53,400 bases of DNA from Streptosporangium carneum (GTDB lineage Bacteria; Actinomycetota; Actinomycetes; Streptosporangiales; Streptosporangiaceae). Each line of letters opens with the position of its first letter. Positions within the stretch are counted from its first letter, which is position 1. The translations under genes were made by a program, and so were the position numbers. The stretch spans positions 1-53,400 of the forward strand of contig NZ_BSEV01000042.1 in the NCBI RefSeq assembly GCF_027922005.1, in the 5' to 3' direction. The notes under the pieces are model-generated. The model did not search any database, was not told the origin of the DNA, and was given only the letters and a program-made list of their open reading frames with translations. This document shows positions 15,387-25,905 of the stretch, one piece after another.

Positions 15387-16134
15387 AGGGACGCGCGGGC
15401 AGCGCGAGGGCCGCCACAGGACGGCCGCGCATGCCGAGCCGCTCGTAGACGGCGATCGCGGCGTGGTTGTCGGTGTCCACCATCAGCGCGACCCTGCCGT
15501 GCGCGGCGACCAGCGCGCCGAAGACGAAGGCGCACACCCGCCGCCCGTATCCCCGGCCGCGCCGGGCGGGGTCGGTGGCCACTCCCGCGACGAACCCGAC
15601 CTCCGGACAGGACCAGGCGTCGGCGGCCGTGGCCACCAGCGTCCCGCCGGACGAGCGCACCCCCGCCCAGCGGCGGATCCCCTGAAGACCGGGGGCCGCC
15701 CACGCGGACGGGGCGGCCTCGGCCAGCAGGGCGGCGACCTCCCCGTCCGCGTCGCGCAGCCATCCGGCTTCCCCGTCGGCCTCCCGGGCGGTCTCCGCGG
15801 GCGGGGGCGGCCGGTCGGCGTCCATCCACTCGAAGGGCCGCACGGGGCCGGTTCCCGGGATCCGCCCGGCCAGCTCCGTTATCAGCGCCCGGTCGGACAG
15901 CAGCCGGTACGACGGCCCCAGGTCGGGGAGCAGCAGCCGCACCAGGGCGGCGACCTGGTCCGAGGGCCCGCGCACGGTCAGCCGGTCGCGGCGGTTGAGG
16001 TCGGGGCTCGCGACCGCGACCGCCTCTCCCAGCGCCCACGCCCGCACCCCGCCTCGCATTCCCTGCGCCGCCCACACGACCAGCGTGTCGTCATGGCAGG
16101 CGGCGGCCACGTCCTTGGCGAGGGTCAGCTCCAT
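15385..16134 (-). CDS. GNAT-family N-acetyltransferase (FR47-like)
   Basis: 249 aa. The C-terminal half is a GNAT fold: VGFVAGVATDPARRGRGYGRRV holds the acetyl-CoA R-R-G-R-G-Y-G loop, and NHAAIAVYERLGMR is the usual end helix. The N-terminal 120 residues are less conserved, as in FR47-type proteins. Start ATG 16134. Substrate unknown. 69 nt after purB on the same strand, but function need not be related. Confidence 0.83.
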   Translation of the reverse strand: MELTLAKDVAAACHDDTLVVWAAQGMRGGVRAWALGEAVAVASPDLNRRDRLTVRGPSDQVAALVRLLLPDLGPSYRLLSDRALITELAGRIPGTGPVRPFEWMDADRPPPPAETAREADGEAGWLRDADGEVAALLAEAAPSAWAAPGLQGIRRWAGVRSSGGTLVATAADAWSCPEVGFVAGVATDPARRGRGYGRRVCAFVFGALVAAHGRVALMVDTDNHAAIAVYERLGMRGRPVAALALPARP

Positions 16135-16203
16135 GCGCTCTCCGCGGGGATCCGGTGGGCGGTCGGGCTCAGTACGGCCGGGCTCAGTACGGCCTGCGCG
16201 GCC

Positions 16204-17634
16204 CTAAAGGATCGCGCCGGGGGCGTAGCCCGCGGCGGCCGGGTGGCGTGCGACGATCTCGTCGATCCGCGCCACGACCGCCTCCACCTGGCCGGCGGCG
16301 GCCCCGGTGAACGAGATCCGCTCCTCCAGCAGCTCCCGCAGTGCGGCGTGGTCGAGGGGGAAGCGCTCATCGGACGCCAGGCGTTCGACCAGCTCGTTGC
16401 CCGCGCCGCGCTCGCGCATCGCCAGCGCGGAGGCCACCGCGTACTCCTTGATCAGCTCGTGGGCGCTCTCCCTGCCCATCCCGGCCCGCACCGCGGCCAT
16501 CAGCATCTTGGTGGTGGCCAGGAACGGCAGGTAACGGTCGAGTTCCGCGGCGATGACCGCGGGGAACGCGCCGAACTCCCCCAGCACCGTCAGCATCGTC
16601 TCCACGAGGCCGTCGAAGGCGAAGAACGCGTCCGGCAGGGCCACCCGCCGCACCACGGAACAGGAGACGTCGCCCTCGTTCCACTGGTCCCCGGCCAGCT
16701 CGCCCACCATGGAGGCGTAGCCGCGCAACACCACGGTCAGGCCGTTGACCCGCTCGCACGAGCGGGTGTTCATCTTGTGCGGCATCGCCGAGGAGCCGAC
16801 CTGCCCCTCCGCGAAGCCCTCGGTGACCAGCTCGTGACCGGCCATCAGCCGGATGGTCTTGGCCAGCGAGGAGGGAGCGGCGGCCAGCTGCACCAGCGCG
16901 GTGACCACCTCGTAGTCCAGTGACCTGGGGTAGACCTGACCGACGCTGGTCAGCCGGTGCGCGAACCCCAGGTGCGCGGCGACCTGGTCCTCCAGCAGCG
17001 CCAGCTTCGCCTGGTCGCCGCCCAGGAGGTCCAGCATGTCCTGGGCCGTGCCCACCGGACCCTTGATCCCGCGCAGCGGGTAGCGGGCGATGAGCTCCTC
17101 CAGCCTGGCGAAGGCCACCAGCAGCTCGTCCGCCGCCGAGGCGAAGCGCTTGCCCAGGGTGGTCGACTGCGCGGCCACGTTGTGCGAACGGCCCGCCATG
17201 ACCGTGCCCGAGTGCTCGGCGGCCAGTGCCCCGAGGCGCGCCAGCAGCGCCACGCACCGGTCGCGGACCAGGACGAGGCTGTCGCGGATCTGCAGCTGCT
17301 CGACGTTCTCCGTGAGGTCGCGCGACGTCATGCCCTTGTGCACGTGCTCGTGCCCGGCCAGCGCGTTGAACTCCTCGATGCGGGCCTTGACGTCGTGGCG
17401 GGTGACCCGCTCACGCTCGGCGATGGAGGCGAGGTCGACCTGCTCGACGACCTTCTCGTAGTCGGCGACGGCCTCCTCGGGCACCGCGACCCCCAGCTGC
17501 GCCTGGGCGGCCAGCACGGCCAGCCACAGGCGGCGCTCGGCCACCACCTTGTACTCGGGAGACCACAGGCGGGCCAGCTCCGCCGAGGCGTAGCGGGCGG
17601 CCAGGACGTTGGGGATGCGAGGCTTGGCAGTCAC
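16204..17634 (-). CDS. purB: Adenylosuccinate lyase
   Basis: 476 aa, usual length. The fumarase/aspartase superfamily signature is GSSAMPHKMN near residue 283, with TSRDLTENVEQLQ (about 104-116), the GRSHNVAAQSTTLGKRFA helix and KGPVGTAQ. Catalyses two steps of purine synthesis: cleavage of SAICAR to AICAR plus fumarate and of adenylosuccinate to AMP plus fumarate. Start MTAKPRIPNVLAARYAS is typical for actinobacterial PurB. It stands alone, with no other purine genes near. Confidence 0.93.
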   Translation of the reverse strand: MTAKPRIPNVLAARYASAELARLWSPEYKVVAERRLWLAVLAAQAQLGVAVPEEAVADYEKVVEQVDLASIAERERVTRHDVKARIEEFNALAGHEHVHKGMTSRDLTENVEQLQIRDSLVLVRDRCVALLARLGALAAEHSGTVMAGRSHNVAAQSTTLGKRFASAADELLVAFARLEELIARYPLRGIKGPVGTAQDMLDLLGGDQAKLALLEDQVAAHLGFAHRLTSVGQVYPRSLDYEVVTALVQLAAAPSSLAKTIRLMAGHELVTEGFAEGQVGSSAMPHKMNTRSCERVNGLTVVLRGYASMVGELAGDQWNEGDVSCSVVRRVALPDAFFAFDGLVETMLTVLGEFGAFPAVIAAELDRYLPFLATTKMLMAAVRAGMGRESAHELIKEYAVASALAMRERGAGNELVERLASDERFPLDHAALRELLEERISFTGAAAGQVEAVVARIDEIVARHPAAAGYAPGAIL

Positions 17635-17732
17635 GTTGCCTCAGTCTATTGCGACCGGCCGCCATGGCCTGCCCGGGGGTCCGTCTCCCCGCGCGGGCGG
17701 GCGGCCGGGCGCCGTCCGCGAGCACCGGCCAG

Positions 17733-17772
17733 GACCGCGCGCCGCCTCGAAACCGGGAGACGGCGCGCGGTC
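17733..17772 (-). terminator. Terminator after the RND gene
   Basis: 12-bp perfect stem (17733-17744 with 17761-17772) with GA-rich loop, just downstream of the leftward RND gene (stop at 17779). Confidence 0.7.
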
Positions 17773-17778
17773 GCCCTG

Positions 17779-20700
17779 TCAGCCGACCGGAGTCAGCCTG
17801 CCGTCGCCCTGGGGGTTGGGCTCGGCCTCGTGCCGGCCCGCCTTGGGCTTGCGGCGGAAGCGCTCCTTGGTCCGCTCGAGCATCACGTACAGCGTCGGCA
17901 CCAGCACCAGCGTCAGGAGCGTCGACGACAGCAGGCCGCCGATGACCACGATCGCCAGCGGCTGGGAGATGAACCCTCCGGAACCCGTCAGGCCGAGCGC
18001 CATCGGGATCAGCGCGAAGATCGTCGCCACCGCGGTCATCAGGATCGGCCGCAGCCTCCTGCGTCCGCCCTCGATCACCGCCTCGATCACGTCGAAGCCC
18101 TGCTCCCGGTACTGGTTGATCAGGTCGATCAGCACGATGGCGTTGGTCACGACGATGCCGATCAGCATCAGCATGCCGATCAGCGCGGGCACGCCCAGCG
18201 GGGTGCCGGTGGCCAGCAGCAGCCCGATGGCGCCGGTCGCCGCGAACGGCACGGAGACCAGCAGCACCAGCGGCTGGGCGAAGCTGCGGAACGTCGCCAC
18301 CATGATCATGAAGACGATCGCGATGGCGGCCAGCATCGCCAGCCCCAGCTGGCCGAACGCCTCGCTCTGGTCGGCGCTCACCCCGCCGATGGTGTACTTG
18401 GCCCCGTCGGGCAGCGTGAGCCCCTTCAGCTTGGCGGTCAGCGCCGTCGTGACGCCGCCCAGGTCGCTGGCGGTCGCGGTGCCGGAGACCGTCGCGCTGC
18501 GCTCCCCGTCGATCCGGGTCACCTGCGTCGGGCCGTCGACCTTGGAGACCTTGGCGACGTCCGACAGCTTGACCGTCCCGGTCGCGGTGGGCAGCTTCAG
18601 CCCGCCGATCGCGGCCACGTCCTCGGGGGCGTCGCCGCTGCGCAGGATCAGGTCGCTGGTCCGCCCCTCGATGGTGACCTGGCCGAGCGGCGCGCCCCGG
18701 AACCGCTGCGCCACGAACTGCCCGATCTGCTGCTCGGTCAGCCCCTTGGCCGCCGCCTTCCTCCGGTCGACCTCGACCTCGACGCGCTTGGCGCTGGCCT
18801 CCAGGTTGGAGGAGACGTCCCGCAGTCCGTCCAGCTCGGCCATCGCGCCGCGCACCGTCTCGGCCGCGCTCCGCAGCGTCGCGATGTCCGACGCCTGCAC
18901 GATCACCTGGAGCTGGTTGGTCGAACCGCCGCCGGGACCTCCCTGGGAACCGCCTACGGTGATCTCACCGGCGTCCTTCAGCGCCTCGAAGCGCTTGCGC
19001 AGCGTGTTCTCCAGGGTGGGGGTGTCCGTCCCCTCCGCCACCGTCACCGAGTAGGAGGCGTGGTCTCCGCCTCCGCCGCCGGAGGCCGCGCCCATGAACC
19101 CGCCGCTCGAGCCCACGTTGACCTGGTAGGACTTCACGTCCTTGATCGAGCTCAGCACCTGCTCGACCTGCTTGACCGCCGCGTCCGTCGTGGCCAGCTC
19201 CGTGCCCGGGGGCATCTTCTGGCTCAGGGAGACGGTGTCCTGGCCCGAGGAGTCGAGGAAGTTGGTCTCCAGGCGTCCGGCCAGGCCCATCGTCCCCACG
19301 AAGACCACGATGCCGACCAGGACCGTGATCAGCCGCCGCTTGGTCGCGAAACGCAGCACCGGCAGGTAGATCCGCTGCAACGGGCTGCGCAGCTCCTTGG
19401 CCTCAGCCTTCTCCCGCACCACGCGGGCCTCCTCGGGGCTGAGCACCGGCGCCTTCAGGAACCAGTACGCCAGCACCGGGATCACCGTCAGCGAGACCAG
19501 CAGCGACGCCAGCAGCGCCACCGTCACGGTGATGGCGAACGGCGCGAACAGCTGGCCGACCATCCCGCCGACCACCGCGATCGGCAGGAAGACCGCCACG
19601 GTCGTCAGCGTCGAGGCGGTGACCGCGCCGCTCACCTCGCGCACGCCCGCCAGCACGGCGTCCCGCTTGGCCTCGCCGTACCCGAGGTGCCGCTTGATGT
19701 TCTCCAGGACCACGATCGAGTCGTCGACGACGCGGCCGACCGCGATGGTCAGCGCGCCCAGGGTCAGCAGGTTCAGCGAGTAGTCGCCGAGCCACAGCGC
19801 GATCAGGGCGATGACCACCGACAGCGGGATGGACATCGCCGTCACCAGGGTGGAGCGCACCGACAGCAGGAAGATCAGGATGACCAGCACCGCGAAGGCC
19901 AGGCCGAGCAGGCCCTCGGTGGTCAGGTCCTCGATGGAGCGCTCGACGTACGGCGCCTGGTCGAAGATCACCGTCATCTCGGCGGAGCCGCCGACCGCCT
20001 TCTCCATCTCCGGCAGCTTCTCGCGCACCGCGTGGGAGATCGCCACCGCGTTGCCGTCGGGCGTCATGGTCACCGAGACGCCCAGGCTCGGCTTGCCGTT
20101 GGTGCGCGTCAGCGAAGTCCTCTCCGCCAGCGACCGCTCGATCTCCGCGACGTCGCCCAGCTTGACGGGCTTGGGGGGCTTGGGGGTCACCGGAGGCGCC
20201 GCCGCCTGCTGGGCGCCCCTGGCGCCCATGGCCCCCTGTGCCGCGGCGGCCGCGCGCCCCTGCTGCGGCGCCCCCTGCTGCGGGGCCTGGACGGGGGCGG
20301 CGGGCGTCATGTACAGGTTCTCGAGGTCCTCGATCGAGGCGATCCGGCTGCCGATCTGGACCGTCAGCGACACCTTGTCCTCGGTCAGGCTGCCGGCCGG
20401 AATCGGCTGGCCGTTGGCGCGCAGCACGTCGGCCACCGCCGTCGGCGCGAGGCCCCGCTTGGCGAGCTCCTTGCTGTCCGGGGTGATCACCACGGTCTCG
20501 TCCCGCGTGCCGGTCACCGTGGCCTCGCGCACGCCGTCGACGCCCTGCAACTGCGGCACCACGACCCGCCGGAGCTTGTCGGCCGTGGCGCGCTCGTCAC
20601 CGCCCGCGGCCACCGCCAGCACCATCACCGGGATGTCGTCGGTGCCGCCCGCCAGAACCTGGGGGTCGACCCCGTCCGGCAGCTGGGACTCGATCCGCGA

Positions 20701-21039
20701 GATCGCCTGCTGCATCTTGCCGACCGAGGCGTCGATGTCGGTGCCGTACTCGAACGCCACCTGGACCTGCGACATCCCCTCCCTAGAGGTGGAGGTCACC
20801 TCGGTGACCCCCTCGATGCCCTGGAAGCTGTCCTCGATCGGCTTGGTGACCTGTTCCTCGACGATCTCGGGAGAGGCCCCCAGATAGGGGGCGACCACGA
20901 AGGCCCCCGGGAACGAAAGAGAGGGCAGCAACTGTTGTTTGAGCGAGGGGATCGCGAAGGCGCCGAACGCGCTCAACACGACCGCGATCATGATGACGAG
21001 GCTGCGGTTGGCGAGACTCAACCTGGCCAGGGCGGTCAT
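17779..21039 (-). CDS. RND-family multidrug efflux transporter (AcrB/SwrC-like)
   Basis: 1086 aa, twelve TM segments in two repeats. N-terminal TM1 (SLVIMIAVVLSAFGAFAIPSL), GTDIDASVGKMQQAISR, the TM4 relay region with GRVVDDSIVVLENIKRHL and a second-half FIVVTNAIVLIDLIN-like stretch (IGIVVTNAIVLIDLINQYREQG) match AcrB/HAE1 proteins of Gram-positives such as SwrC. Two insertions are unusual: residues 245-292 are a Gln/Ala/Pro-rich low-complexity stretch within the porter domain, and a Gly-rich GAASGGGGGDHAS loop sits in the second. No membrane-fusion or outer-membrane partner is nearby, as expected in a monoderm. Divergent MarR gene (21163) probably controls it. Confidence 0.9.
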   Translation of the reverse strand: MTALARLSLANRSLVIMIAVVLSAFGAFAIPSLKQQLLPSLSFPGAFVVAPYLGASPEIVEEQVTKPIEDSFQGIEGVTEVTSTSREGMSQVQVAFEYGTDIDASVGKMQQAISRIESQLPDGVDPQVLAGGTDDIPVMVLAVAAGGDERATADKLRRVVVPQLQGVDGVREATVTGTRDETVVITPDSKELAKRGLAPTAVADVLRANGQPIPAGSLTEDKVSLTVQIGSRIASIEDLENLYMTPAAPVQAPQQGAPQQGRAAAAAQGAMGARGAQQAAAPPVTPKPPKPVKLGDVAEIERSLAERTSLTRTNGKPSLGVSVTMTPDGNAVAISHAVREKLPEMEKAVGGSAEMTVIFDQAPYVERSIEDLTTEGLLGLAFAVLVILIFLLSVRSTLVTAMSIPLSVVIALIALWLGDYSLNLLTLGALTIAVGRVVDDSIVVLENIKRHLGYGEAKRDAVLAGVREVSGAVTASTLTTVAVFLPIAVVGGMVGQLFAPFAITVTVALLASLLVSLTVIPVLAYWFLKAPVLSPEEARVVREKAEAKELRSPLQRIYLPVLRFATKRRLITVLVGIVVFVGTMGLAGRLETNFLDSSGQDTVSLSQKMPPGTELATTDAAVKQVEQVLSSIKDVKSYQVNVGSSGGFMGAASGGGGGDHASYSVTVAEGTDTPTLENTLRKRFEALKDAGEITVGGSQGGPGGGSTNQLQVIVQASDIATLRSAAETVRGAMAELDGLRDVSSNLEASAKRVEVEVDRRKAAAKGLTEQQIGQFVAQRFRGAPLGQVTIEGRTSDLILRSGDAPEDVAAIGGLKLPTATGTVKLSDVAKVSKVDGPTQVTRIDGERSATVSGTATASDLGGVTTALTAKLKGLTLPDGAKYTIGGVSADQSEAFGQLGLAMLAAIAIVFMIMVATFRSFAQPLVLLVSVPFAATGAIGLLLATGTPLGVPALIGMLMLIGIVVTNAIVLIDLINQYREQGFDVIEAVIEGGRRRLRPILMTAVATIFALIPMALGLTGSGGFISQPLAIVVIGGLLSSTLLTLVLVPTLYVMLERTKERFRRKPKAGRHEAEPNPQGDGRLTPVG

Positions 21040-21162
21040 GGGGGCGGACTCCTAAAAGGGGAATGTCACGATAAGTTTGCCCCACACTAACACTTCGCCT
21101 TGCACGAATATTTAACGTTTGTTGGCAATCCTGATAACCTTCTCAGGAAGCGAGAGGTGAGT
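21040..21162. promoter_or_regulatory. AT-rich divergent promoter region, RND / MarR
   Basis: About 120 bp with much lower GC than the flanks (AATATTTAACGTTTG around 21106-21120). It contains two small palindromes, AATATT and AACGTT, close together and TGATAACC as a possible -10 for the MarR gene. I cannot assign the exact promoter elements or the operator. Confidence 0.4.
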
Positions 21163-21624
21163 GTGGACGACGAACGCGACCGGCTGATCAACCGGATCAG
21201 TGAGCTGCAGCGGGACCTGGGACGGTTCCTCGCCGAACGTCGAGCCCCTTCTCCCCTGTTCGACTCCAACCTCACGATGCGCCAGCTCAAGGTCGTGATG
21301 ATCCTGTCCTACCAGGACTCCGCCTCGGGCCAGGATCTCGCCCACCATCTCGGCGTCGGCCTCGGCACCGTGACCGGCATCGTCGACCGGCTCGTCGGCC
21401 ACGGCCTCGTCACCCGCCGCGAGGACCCCAACGACCGCCGCGTCCGCCGCGTCGAACTGACCTCCGGGGGCCGCACCCTCGTCGAACGGATCGCCGACGC
21501 GGGCCTCGCCGACTTCCGTCACCTTCTCGGATGCCTCGACACGCAGACCCTCCACGACCTGCTGTCCGTCATGAACAGGATCGAGGCCGCGACCACCGCC
21601 CTCCATCCGCGAGGCTCCTCATAG
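21163..21624 (+). CDS. MarR-family regulator, probable controller of the RND exporter
   Basis: 153 aa. HTH: SGQDLAHHLGVGLGTVTGIVDRLVGHGLVTRRED, wing PNDRRVRRVELTSGG. GTG 21163 has GAGAGG 6 nt upstream; GTG 21157 and ATG 21100 are in-frame alternatives, the latter inside the AT-rich promoter. Divergent from the RND exporter, the usual layout for a local repressor that responds to exporter substrates. 28 nt before the next SDR gene, so the two may be co-transcribed. Confidence 0.85.
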   Translation: MDDERDRLINRISELQRDLGRFLAERRAPSPLFDSNLTMRQLKVVMILSYQDSASGQDLAHHLGVGLGTVTGIVDRLVGHGLVTRREDPNDRRVRRVELTSGGRTLVERIADAGLADFRHLLGCLDTQTLHDLLSVMNRIEAATTALHPRGSS

Positions 21625-21652
21625 AAAAGATGGGATGATAGGTTCTACGGGT

Positions 21653-22429
21653 ATGCCATCCGCGTACCTCGACAGCCTCTTCTCCCTCACCGGGCGCGTC
21701 GCCCTCGTCACCGGCGGCAGCTCCGGCATCGGATACGCCATCGCCGAGGCCCTCGGCCGCGCGGGCGCCCGCGTCGTCGTCGTCGCCCGCCGCAGGCCCG
21801 AACTGGCCCAGGCCGTCGAGCGCCTCCGCGCCCACGGCGTGCGCGCGGACTCCGTCAGCGCCGACCTCGCCGACCGCGCCGACGTCGCCCGCGTCTGCGA
21901 GGAGGCCCCCGCCTTCTTCGGCGACGTCGACATCCTCGTCAACGACGCCGCGAACAACATCCGGCGTCCCATGGACCGGCTCACCGTCGACGACTACGAG
22001 CAGACCATGGCGGTCAACATCACCGCCCCCTACCTCCTCGGCCAGCACTTCGGTCCCCGCATGGCCGAGCGCGGCTGGGGCCGCATCATCAACATCGGCT
22101 CCCAGCAGTCCATCAGCGCCTTCGGCGACAGCGGCGCGTACGGCGTCTCCAAAGCCGCGATCACCGGGCTGACCCGCTCCCAGGCGGAGGCGTGGTCCGC
22201 CCGGGGCGTCTGCAGCAACACCGTCGTCCCCGGCTTCGTGCTGACGCCTCTCACCGAACCGGCACAGGCCGTCCCCGGGCGCGTCGAGGCCCTCGCCGCC
22301 CGCTCCATGACCGGGCGCAACGGCCTGCCCGCGGACTTCGCGGGCATCGCCGTACTGCTCGCCGGCCAGGCGGGCGCCTACCTCACCGGTCAGACGGTCT
22401 GCGTCGACGGAGGCTTCTCGGTGCACTGA
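21653..22429 (+). CDS. SDR-family oxidoreductase
   Basis: 258 aa. Rossmann TGGSSGIG at 20-27, catalytic SQQS region and YGVSK (Tyr-Lys pair), C-terminal TGQTVCVDGGFSVH as in gluconate-5-dehydrogenase-like and 3-oxoacyl reductase-like SDRs. The usual NNAG motif reads NDAANN, a variation. ATG 21653 is taken because the conserved LFSLTGRVALVTGG follows; ATG 21635 is possible. Substrate unknown. Confidence 0.83.
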   Translation: MPSAYLDSLFSLTGRVALVTGGSSGIGYAIAEALGRAGARVVVVARRRPELAQAVERLRAHGVRADSVSADLADRADVARVCEEAPAFFGDVDILVNDAANNIRRPMDRLTVDDYEQTMAVNITAPYLLGQHFGPRMAERGWGRIINIGSQQSISAFGDSGAYGVSKAAITGLTRSQAEAWSARGVCSNTVVPGFVLTPLTEPAQAVPGRVEALAARSMTGRNGLPADFAGIAVLLAGQAGAYLTGQTVCVDGGFSVH

Positions 22430-22520
22430 GAGGCCCTGAAAGGCACCGAGAGGCACTGAGAGGCGCGGGAGGGGCACGGAAGACGTACGTGGTTGAATGT
22501 CACACAGACCCGGGGGTGCC

Positions 22521-23678
22521 ATGAGTGACGCCGCGAGCCTGCAAGCCGTCAACGCCCGCCGAGCCGTGTCCTTCTTCTTCGTGCTGCTCGGCACCGTCTC
22601 AGGCGCCTGGGCCGCCCGCATCCCCGCGGTGAAGAACGACCTCGGTCTCAGCAACGGCCAGCTCAGCTTCGGCCTGCTCGCCCTCACCGGCGGGCTCGTC
22701 GTCGGCATGCGCTTCGCGGGACGCCTCACCGACCGTCTCGGCAGCGCGCGCGTCCTCACCCCGGCCGCCGTCGCCACCTGCCTGGCCGTCATCCCGCCCG
22801 GCTACGCGCCGACGCTGCCCCTGCTCGTCGCCGTCCTGTTCCTGTACGGCCTCGTCAACGCCTCCCTCGACGTGGCCATGAACGCCCACGGCGTCGAGGT
22901 CGAACGCGTGTACGGCCGCCCTCTCATGTCCTCCTTCCACGGCATGTACAGCGTCGGCGGCCTCGTCGGCGCGGGCGTCGGCGGCCTGTTCGCCTGGCTC
23001 GGCCTCGGGGCGGGCCCCACCCTGGCGACGACGGGGATCACCCTGGCTCTCGCCTCCCTCCTCGCCGGACGCCACCTGCTTCCCCTGCCCCCGCGGGCCG
23101 CGGACGCCCCGCGTCCGGCCGCCCGCGCGCGCTGGTCCGGCTGGATCGTGCTGATCGGCGTCGTCGCCTTCGCCGGGCTCGTCGGGGAGGGCGCCGCCGT
23201 CGACTGGACCGCCGTCTACCTCTTCGAGGACCTCGGCGCGCCGCAGGGTGTCGCCGCCCTCGGCTTCGCCGTCTTCTCCCTGGCCATGACCGCGGGCCGT
23301 TTCGCCGGAGACCACCTCGTCCGGCGACTGGGCCCCGTCCGCCTGGTCCGCTGTTCCGGCCTCCTCGCCACCGCCGGCCTGGCCACCGCGCTGCTCGTCG
23401 GCCGGGTTCCCGTGGCCATCGCCGGTTTCGCCCTGTTCGGGCTGGGTCTGGCCACGATCGTCCCTCAGGTCTTCTCCGCCGCGGGCAACCACGACCCCGC
23501 CCGCGCCGGGGAGTCCATCGCCCAGGTCGCGACCGTCGGCTACACGGGGCTCGTCGCGGGCCCCGCCATCATCGGCGGAGCGGCCGAGGTCGTCGGCCTG
23601 CCCGCCGCGCTGGGCATCCCCGTGCTGCTCGCGGCGTTCATGACCGTCTCCGCCGGAGCGCTGCGCCCGCCCCGGTGA
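22521..23678 (+). CDS. MFS transporter (YbjJ/fucose-permease-like), paralogue 1
   Basis: 385 aa, about 12 TM segments. Typical pieces: GTVSGAWAARIPAVKNDLGL, LDVAMNAHGVEVERVYGRP and a C-terminal VPQVFSAAGNHDPARAG. Nearly the same motifs recur in the MFS gene at 43030, so the two are paralogues. ATG 22521 follows GGGGGTGCC; an ATG at 22497 is less likely. Members of this subgroup carry sugars or small metabolites; substrate unknown. 91 bp after the SDR gene; the spacer holds short GAGAGGC direct repeats. Confidence 0.85.
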   Translation: MSDAASLQAVNARRAVSFFFVLLGTVSGAWAARIPAVKNDLGLSNGQLSFGLLALTGGLVVGMRFAGRLTDRLGSARVLTPAAVATCLAVIPPGYAPTLPLLVAVLFLYGLVNASLDVAMNAHGVEVERVYGRPLMSSFHGMYSVGGLVGAGVGGLFAWLGLGAGPTLATTGITLALASLLAGRHLLPLPPRAADAPRPAARARWSGWIVLIGVVAFAGLVGEGAAVDWTAVYLFEDLGAPQGVAALGFAVFSLAMTAGRFAGDHLVRRLGPVRLVRCSGLLATAGLATALLVGRVPVAIAGFALFGLGLATIVPQVFSAAGNHDPARAGESIAQVATVGYTGLVAGPAIIGGAAEVVGLPAALGIPVLLAAFMTVSAGALRPPR

Positions 23679-23705
23679 CCTCCGTCCGGGCGGTGTCAGG
23701 CGGTG

Positions 23706-24827
<1,122 letters not shown>

Positions 24828-24869
24828 TGCCGTGTCTCCTTCCGTGTCTCCTCTGGGTCTCCTTGGAGG

Positions 24870-25898
24870 TCATTCCCGTGGCCGGACCACCGCCTTGACC
24901 AGCCCGGGGTCGCGGGCGCCCGAGGTGAGCGCCCGCTCCACCTCGGCCAGGCCGTAGTGGCCTGTGACCAGGGCGTCCAGCCGGACGCGTCCCGAGGAGG
25001 CCAGGGCGATGGCCGCGGGCCAGGTGTTGGCGTAGCGGAAGGTGCCCGTCACCTCCAGCTCACGCGTCTGGACATGGGACAGCGGCAGCGGGACCTCGTC
25101 CGCGCCCATGCCGACGAGGACGACCCGCCCGGCCCGCCCCACCTGCCTGACGGCCTCCCCCGTCGCGGCGGGGTGCCCCGAGCACTCGAGCAGCACGTCG
25201 GGGTCGAAGGCGGTGTCCGCCAGGCGGTTCTCCGCCACGTCGAGGGCGACGCTCGCCCCCAGGTCGCGGGCCAGCGCGAGCCGTACGGGATTGACATCGG
25301 TGATCATGACGTCGGTCGCGCCGAAGGCCAGCGCCGCCTGCAGGCAGAGCAGCCCGACCGGGCCCGCGCCGGTGACGAGCACCCGGGCGCCGGGTCCGAC
25401 CCGCGCCTTCTCACAGGCCCACACGGCCACGGACAGCGGCTCGATCAGGGCGGCGGCGTCGTCGGACATGGCGTCGGGAACGGGGTGGGCGAACTCCTCA
25501 CGCACCGCGACGTACTCGCAGAAGGCCCCGTCGATCGGAGGGGTGCCGAAGAAGCGCATCCGCGGGCAGAGGTTGTAGCGCCCCGCCCGGCACTGCGGGC
25601 AGGTGAAGTCGGGCACCCCCGGTTCGAGCGAGACCCGCGTTCCCCCGCGGTGCCGTCCCGCCTCGGCCCCGGCGGCGACCACGGTCCCCGAAGGCTCGTG
25701 GCCGAGCACCAGCGGGGACTCGACCACGAAGTCGCCGATCCTCCCGTGCTCGTAGTAGTGCACGTCGGAGCCGCACGTGCCGACGGACGCGACCTGGACC
25801 AGCACCTCCCTGGGGCCCGGCTCGGGTCTGGGCCGCTCCTCCAGCGTGATCTTCCCCACGCCGTGCAGTACGGCCGCGCGCATGGCAGGTCCGGTCAT
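24870..25898 (-). CDS. Zinc-dependent sugar-alcohol dehydrogenase (sorbitol/L-iditol type)
   Basis: 342 aa medium-chain dehydrogenase. Catalytic zinc C-G-S-D near residue 43, GHEPSG at 66-71, structural zinc CPQCRAGRYNLC and NAD loop GAGPVGLLCLQ. DVHYYEHGRIGDFVVESPLVLGHE closely follows sorbitol dehydrogenases. Oxidises a polyol (sorbitol, xylitol or similar) to the ketose. 7 nt after the second permease gene stop and 42 nt before the ATPase gene, so in the transporter operon; this supports a polyol substrate. Confidence 0.87.
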   Translation of the reverse strand: MTGPAMRAAVLHGVGKITLEERPRPEPGPREVLVQVASVGTCGSDVHYYEHGRIGDFVVESPLVLGHEPSGTVVAAGAEAGRHRGGTRVSLEPGVPDFTCPQCRAGRYNLCPRMRFFGTPPIDGAFCEYVAVREEFAHPVPDAMSDDAAALIEPLSVAVWACEKARVGPGARVLVTGAGPVGLLCLQAALAFGATDVMITDVNPVRLALARDLGASVALDVAENRLADTAFDPDVLLECSGHPAATGEAVRQVGRAGRVVLVGMGADEVPLPLSHVQTRELEVTGTFRYANTWPAAIALASSGRVRLDALVTGHYGLAEVERALTSGARDPGLVKAVVRPRE

Positions 25899-25905
25899 GG
25901 CGCCC

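Noticed and set aside
16957..21090. 1377-codon plus-strand frame opposite purB and the RND exporter
   Set aside because: Very rich in Gln/Arg/Asp/His, no domain; both genes on the other strand have clear motifs.
22430..22490. Short GAGAGGC direct repeats between SDR and MFS genes
   Set aside because: Units are only 5-8 nt and irregular; probably local sequence bias.
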